A stretch of 64,000 bases of DNA from Actinacidiphila yeochonensis CN732 (GTDB lineage Bacteria > Actinomycetota > Actinomycetes > Streptomycetales > Streptomycetaceae): the NCBI RefSeq assembly GCF_000745345.1, contig NZ_JQNR01000005.1, positions 1,240,001 to 1,304,000 on the forward strand, read 5' to 3'. A program made the translations under genes and the position numbers. Within the stretch, counting starts at the first letter, position 1, and each line of letters starts with the position of its first letter. Below are positions 59,926 to 64,000 of this stretch, one piece after another. The notes under the pieces are model-generated. The model did no database searches. It was not told where the DNA came from and saw nothing but the letters and a program-made list of their open reading frames with translations.

Positions 59926-61149
59926 TCAGCCCGCGAAGGCGGTCACGCCGTTGGGCGTGCCCAGGCCGGTGGGGCCGTCATAGCCGGCAGCGCCCTTGCA
60001 GAGGTAGTTGCTGCAGGAGCCGTTGGTGCCGCTCGTGACGTCGTTGAGCGACGAGGTGTGGGCGTAGGGGAAGGAGGACGGGGTCGAGCCCGAGGACGGG
60101 GTGCCGGCGAGGGCGTAGACCGCGGCGATGATCGGCGAGGCCACGCTGGTGCCGCCGAAGACCTCCCAGCCCGGGTCGCCGCCGTAGGTGTCGTAGACCG
60201 CGACGCCCGTGGAGGGGTTGGCCACCGCGGAGACGTCGGCCACCGTCCGCTTGGTGCAGCCGGTGTCGGTCTGCCAGGTCGGCTTCGCGTCGTACTTCGA
60301 GCAGCCGGAGCCGGTGCCGGACCAGACGCTCTCGGTCCAACCGCGGGTGGTGCTCGTGGACTTGGTCAGCGAGGTGCCGCCGACCGAGGTGACGTACTTC
60401 GAGGCCGCCGGGTATTCGACGCCGTAGCCGCTGTCGCCCGCGCTGACGGTGATCGCCACGCCCGGGTGGTTGTAGTACGAGGTGTCGTACGAGGTGTCCG
60501 AGGAGGACTCGCTGCCGCCGTAGCTGTTGGAGACGTACTTCGCGCCCAGCGTGACCGCCTCGTTGACCGCGGTGCCCAGGTTCGCGATGGACGAGGACTT
60601 CGCCTCGACCAGCAGGATGTGGCACTGCGGGCAGACCGCGCTGACCATGTCCAGGTCGAGGGAGATCTCCTCGGCCCAGCCCGCGTCGGCGCTCGGGGCG
60701 GCGCCGCCGGTCTGGCCGACCTTCTTGAAGCAGCCGTTGGCCGTGGTGCAGGCCGGCAGGCCGTAGTTCGACCGGTAGGTGGCCAGGTCGGACTCGGCGT
60801 TCGGGTCGTCGTAGGCGTCGACGATGGCGACCGTGGCCGTCGAACCGCCGGTGGTGGGCAGGTTGTAGGCGCTCTGCAGGTCGGTCGGCCCGAAGCCGGA
60901 CGGCGCCGCCGCCGGGTTCACGGAGCCGGAGGACTGGACGAGCGAGCTCATGCCACCGGTGACCTTGAGGGCGTTACAGGCCATGACGTCGGGCCTGCTG
61001 CTCGCCGCGCAGGATCGGGTGGTGGTGATCTGATGGGTCGCCGCGGCTCCGGCGGAGGGGGCCAGTGCGAAGCCGGACAGGACCATCCCGGTCACTGCGG
61101 TGAGGGCCAGTCCGGCGTGCCGGACCGATCCGGAGAGGGTGATGCGCAA
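59926..61149 (-). CDS. secreted S53-type peptidase without a prodomain
   Basis: The 407-aa exported protein has a signal peptide (AGLALTAVTGMVLSGFALAPSAGA). The sedolisin catalytic residues are present: Glu/Asp in WAEEISLDLDMVSAVCP, Asp in TVSAGDSGYG and Ser in FGGTSVASPIIAA. It is much shorter than the peptidase at 10707: the pro-kumamolisin region is missing and replaced by about 60 residues. It contains at least ten cysteines (ACTTANGCFKK, CPQCH, GCSKY, TGCTKR, CSNYLC), suggesting disulfide stabilisation. The TTG at 61149 is supported by AGGAGG. Confidence 0.9.
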   Translation of the reverse strand: MRITLSGSVRHAGLALTAVTGMVLSGFALAPSAGAAATHQITTTRSCAASSRPDVMACNALKVTGGMSSLVQSSGSVNPAAAPSGFGPTDLQSAYNLPTTGGSTATVAIVDAYDDPNAESDLATYRSNYGLPACTTANGCFKKVGQTGGAAPSADAGWAEEISLDLDMVSAVCPQCHILLVEAKSSSIANLGTAVNEAVTLGAKYVSNSYGGSESSSDTSYDTSYYNHPGVAITVSAGDSGYGVEYPAASKYVTSVGGTSLTKSTSTTRGWTESVWSGTGSGCSKYDAKPTWQTDTGCTKRTVADVSAVANPSTGVAVYDTYGGDPGWEVFGGTSVASPIIAAVYALAGTPSSGSTPSSFPYAHTSSLNDVTSGTNGSCSNYLCKGAAGYDGPTGLGTPNGVTAFAG

Positions 61150-61791
61150 GCTACTGCCTCCTGTCGGGTGGGGCGGAGGTGGTGCGTCTCGCGTGGTCGC
61201 CTTGCTACGCGTGGTGGGTAGCGAGGTTGGAGTGACGGTAATCTGACGAGGACACGTCAACAAGGGCTATGGGGAATCTATACGATTGCTTTACCTTCCG
61301 AAGATCGGACCAGGCCAGGACGTGGTAGGGGTACCCCGGCCCGCGCTGGAACGGCCTGTACCGGAACGGCTCGCACCGGAACGGCGTACACCGGAACGAC
61401 CTACGCCGGAACGGCCCAGGTCGCGCCGGGCGGCCCGCGCCAGGCGTCCCGGAACGCCGCCCCCACTCGGCGCGGCGGCACGGCGCGGCGAGCCCGGCGG
61501 TACGGCCTGACGGCACTGACGCGGCCGACGCGGCGGCGCGGCGCGACCCCGGGCCCCCGCGCCACCCGTGGAGGCGGGCGGGTGGCAGGGGGTCCGGGGC
61601 CGGGTAGGAGGGCGCCTGGCGCGGGCGCGGAGGCGGGCGGAGGTGGGCGGAGGAAGGCCGGGTTGCGCCGGACCAGTCGGGATCGGGCCGGATCGGGTCG
61701 GGATCGGTCCGGATCGGATCGGGTTGGGCCGGATCGGCCGGGCCGGGCCGGGATCGGGCCGGGTCGGGTCAGCCGAGGTGTGGGCTGCCCG
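61150..61791. other. gene-free region with repeats
   Basis: About 640 bases upstream of the S53-type gene and 3' of the GH2 gene. It holds the 15-bp repeat (61341-61415) and, near 61675-61770, a degenerate CGGATCGGG(T/C) repeat. No gene was supported. Confidence 0.6.
61341..61415. repeat. 15-bp tandem repeat, five copies
   Basis: Units ending in CCGGAACGGC start at 61341, 61356, 61371, 61386 and 61401. Because the unit is a multiple of three, the minus strand reads as a pentapeptide series (SFRCT-PFRCE-PFRYR-PF), but no credible gene contains it. Confidence 0.88.
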
Positions 61792-63744
61792 TCAGCTCGC
61801 CTCGGGCGCGGGCCTGGAGCCCGTGACGATCTCGTGGATGACGTCCATCGGCAGCTTCGGCGTGCCGTCGTCGAAGAGCAGGCCGTTCGTCTCCTGGGCC
61901 GTGTCCATGAACTGCGTGTAGCAGAACCCGGCCACCAGCGGGCTGTCGCGCAGCGCCGCGAACAACCGGCCCAGCAGCTCCGCGTACTGAGCGTCGGAGC
62001 TGGTGCGGGTGTACGAGAACTCGCCGTCGTCGGCGCGCAGCGACAGCCCGCCGAACTCGGTGACCATCAGCGGCGCGTCGCCGGCCGCGTACCGCTCGTT
62101 CTGCGCGCGGGTGACCGACAGCCGGCGGCCCTGCGGCCCGGGGCCGGCCAGCAGCGCGTCGAAGCCGGCCGGGTCGCCGTAGCGGGCGGTCAGCTCGGCC
62201 GGGTCGCCGCTGTAGTCGTGGACCCCGAGGATGTCGCTGTCGACGTGCTCCCAGCCCTCGTTGGAGACCACCGGCCGGCTCGGGTCGACGGCGCGGGTGA
62301 GGTTGGCCAGCGCCACGGTGTAGTCGCGCTGCGCCGGGTCGCTCGGGATGTCGGAGGCGCCCCAGCTCTCGTTGACCGGCACCCAGGTGACGATCGACGG
62401 GTGGCTGCGGTCCCGTCGTACCAGTTCCAGCCACTCGCGGGTCAGCAGCTCCACCGCGTGGGCGCTGAACTCGTACGCGGCGCCCGTCTCGCCCCACACC
62501 AGCAGGCCGAGCCGGTCCGCCCAGTACAGGAAGCGCGGGTCCTCCGCCTTCTGGTGGATGCGGACGGCGTTGAAGCCCATGGCCTTGATCAGCTCGACCT
62601 CGCGGCGCAGTTCGGCGGCGCCCCGGTTGGCCAGCAGGGTCTCGGGGCGGTAGCCCTGGTTGAGCACCGAACGCACGAAGTAGGGGCGGTCGTTGAGCAG
62701 GAAGGCGCCCTCGCCGACGCCTGCGCTGCGCAGGCCGACGTAGCTGTCCACCGCGTCGAGCACCGTGTCGAGCACCGCGCCGGGAGCCCCGTCGGCCACC
62801 GCCTCGTCCGCCGCGTCGCGCAGGGTGACCCGCGCGTCCAGCAGGGTCGGCGTCTCGGGGCGCCACAGCAGGTCCTCGCGGTCGATGCCGTTGCCCAGGG
62901 CCGGGATCACGACGTCGATCCGGACCCGGGCGGTGGTGGTGACCACCCGGGTGCGGGCGAGCAGCCGCTCGCCGAGGCGGAGCCCGACCTCCACCTCCAC
63001 CGGCCGCTCGGGGGTCCGCGCCAGGGTGACCTCGGCCAGCACGCCGCGCGCCGGGTCCGGCGTCCAGTGCAGCTCGGCGACGTGCTGCGCGGGCACCGTC
63101 TCGGCCCACACGGTCTGCCAGATGCCGGTGGTCCGCTCGTACCAGACGGCGTGCGGGCGGTCCTGCCAGTCCTGCTTGCCGCGCGGCTGCGCGAGGTCGG
63201 CCGGGTCGTCCTCGGCGCGCACCACGAGGACGTGCTCGTCGGCGCCGGGCCGCAGCGCGTCCGTGACGTCGGCGGTGAACGGGGTCTGGCCGCCGACGTG
63301 TTCGGCCACCAGCTGACCGTCGACCCAGACCCGGGCGCGGTGGTCGACGGCGCCGAAGTGGACCAGCGCCCGCTCGCCGGCCCCGGCCGCGAGGACGGTG
63401 TGCGGCACCCGGCGGCGGTACCAGACGACCCGGTGCGGCGCGGTCTCGCCGATACCGGACGCGGGCGCCTCGGGCGGGAACGGGACGGTGATCTGGCGGT
63501 CGAACGCCGTGGACGGGCCGCCGACCGCGCCGGATCGGCCTTCGGCGCCGGATCGGCCTTCGGCGGATGGCCCGCCTTCGGAGCCGGACCGGCCTTCGGC
63601 GGAGGACGGGACGGCGAACCAGGACTCGCGCTCACCGGCGCTGGCGTCGTCGTACCCGAACTCCCAGACGCCGTCGAGGCTGCTCCACCGGTCCCGGCGC
63701 AGCATCGGCCGCGGGTACGTACCGTCCTGCTGGCTCGCGCTCAT
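61792..63744 (-). CDS. glycoside hydrolase family 2 protein
   Basis: The 650-aa protein without signal peptide has the three-part GH2 layout: jelly-roll sugar-binding domain (RWSSLDGVWEFGYDD, WYRRRVPH, VHFGAVDHRARVWVDGQ), Ig-like domain, and TIM-barrel with the acid/base Glu in TWVPVNESWGASD and the nucleophile Glu in LMVTEFGGLSL. The jelly roll is interrupted at about residues 46-82 by an AEGRSG-type repeat insert. Beta-galactosidase, glucuronidase or mannosidase activity are all possible. ATG 63744 behind AGGAGGAGG. A LacI-type operator lies upstream. Confidence 0.93.
   Translation of the reverse strand: MSASQQDGTYPRPMLRRDRWSSLDGVWEFGYDDASAGERESWFAVPSSAEGRSGSEGGPSAEGRSGAEGRSGAVGGPSTAFDRQITVPFPPEAPASGIGETAPHRVVWYRRRVPHTVLAAGAGERALVHFGAVDHRARVWVDGQLVAEHVGGQTPFTADVTDALRPGADEHVLVVRAEDDPADLAQPRGKQDWQDRPHAVWYERTTGIWQTVWAETVPAQHVAELHWTPDPARGVLAEVTLARTPERPVEVEVGLRLGERLLARTRVVTTTARVRIDVVIPALGNGIDREDLLWRPETPTLLDARVTLRDAADEAVADGAPGAVLDTVLDAVDSYVGLRSAGVGEGAFLLNDRPYFVRSVLNQGYRPETLLANRGAAELRREVELIKAMGFNAVRIHQKAEDPRFLYWADRLGLLVWGETGAAYEFSAHAVELLTREWLELVRRDRSHPSIVTWVPVNESWGASDIPSDPAQRDYTVALANLTRAVDPSRPVVSNEGWEHVDSDILGVHDYSGDPAELTARYGDPAGFDALLAGPGPQGRRLSVTRAQNERYAAGDAPLMVTEFGGLSLRADDGEFSYTRTSSDAQYAELLGRLFAALRDSPLVAGFCYTQFMDTAQETNGLLFDDGTPKLPMDVIHEIVTGSRPAPEAS
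63500..63609 (-). repeat. in-frame repeat insert in the GH2 gene
   Basis: Copies of an 18-bp unit (plus-strand GCCGGATCGGCCTTCGGC with variants) encode (S/P)AEGRSG-like hexapeptides, about 35 residues in total, inside the N-terminal sugar-binding domain. Confidence 0.8.
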
Positions 63745-63867
63745 CTGTACCTCCTCCTGCCGTGCCGGCAGCTGCCCTTGGGAAACGGGAAATGGGTCGC
63801 GGCAGCCGTGCTCGGTATAAAATGAGACGCTGCTCGAGATGATCAGGCGTTCATCATGAGTGAATGT

Positions 63868-63881
63868 TTGCAACGATGCAA
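63868..63881. promoter_or_regulatory. LacI-type operator upstream of the GH2 gene
   Basis: TTGCA-ACGA-TGCAA is a perfect 5-4-5 inverted repeat with a central CG, 124 bases upstream of the GH2 start. The regulator is probably beyond the window's right edge. No gene was supported in 63745-64000. Confidence 0.65.
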
Positions 63882-64000
63882 GGGCAGGTTGCACGGCCCG
63901 CCCGACCATGACGGCAGGCGGCCCCAGCAGCGGCGCGGGCACCAGCCGGCGCCTGGGGAACCCGAGAAGTCCAGGAGAGGCGGCGCCGAGTGGCCAGGGT

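Noticed and set aside
61205-61516. Minus-strand 103-codon frame with pentapeptide pattern
   Set aside because: No ribosome site or plausible start, and the pattern comes entirely from a 15-bp tandem repeat.
1-64000. tRNA, rRNA or phage integrase genes
   Set aside because: No clover-leaf core, rRNA-like stretch or integrase motif was noticed on either strand; a tRNA search program would settle this.

Overview
The window is about 73% GC, uses GTG and TTG starts freely, and is rich in Sec, Tat and lipoprotein exports, PucR/XRE/TetR/LacI/RpiR/AraC regulators and paired sugar-ABC operons. This points to a chromosomal segment of a streptomycete-type actinomycete (Streptomyces, Kitasatospora or a relative). 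Two S53 sedolisin-type peptidases fit an acid-tolerant saprophyte. No rRNA, tRNA or phage genes were seen.

Layout. 1-620: promoter-proximal end of an IS110-family insertion sequence, cut by the window edge. 725-3148: glycerol operon glpF-glpK, with the IS next to it where a glpD would often be. 3779-9601: lipoprotein, PucR-like regulator with an apparent frameshift, zinc-ribbon protein, and a secreted beta-propeller/cell-wall-binding protein. 9942-14733: MDMPI-like protein, S53 peptidase, and a GH25 lysozyme with an apparent frameshift. 15236-24607: two SDRs, each divergent from its own regulator (XRE, TetR), an aldo/keto reductase, a small secreted protein, a GT-C-like membrane protein, a flavoprotein and a PGRP-type amidase lipoprotein. 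24810-30011: a fused FAD/Fe-S oxidoreductase, a polysaccharide deacetylase and a CE1-CBM2 esterase.

30528-38119 is a coherent peptidoglycan-sugar salvage locus: NagZ-type GH3, a three-gene sugar ABC importer, a divergent MurR/RpiR regulator with a SIS domain, and AnmK. No murQ is visible. It is followed by an enoyl-CoA hydratase divergent from an AraC regulator, a DEAD-box helicase and a cold-shock protein with a long structured leader. 42757-46233 encodes a very large Tat-exported protein joining a phosphodiester-glycosidase (NAGPA) domain to a metallophosphoesterase. 47701-48969 encodes an unusual HTH/coiled-coil/receiver protein.

49041-58392 is a mannoside-utilisation locus: LacI regulator, double operator, importer (binding protein plus two permeases), GH5-type glycosidase and GH38 alpha-mannosidase. 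It is followed at 58559-59070 by a nine-repeat CRISPR array with type I-E-like 28-nt repeats and 33-nt spacers. No cas gene is in the window. The segment ends with a small lipoprotein, a second S53-type peptidase and a GH2 glycosidase with a LacI-type operator.

Three genes (PucR-like, GH25, and probably the FAD/Fe-S protein) need a one-base change inside a GC-rich run to restore one frame, so consensus errors in homopolymers should be excluded before calling pseudogenes. Several intergenic regions carry short GC-rich tandem repeats, and one element of about 110 bp occurs twice, 30 kb apart.
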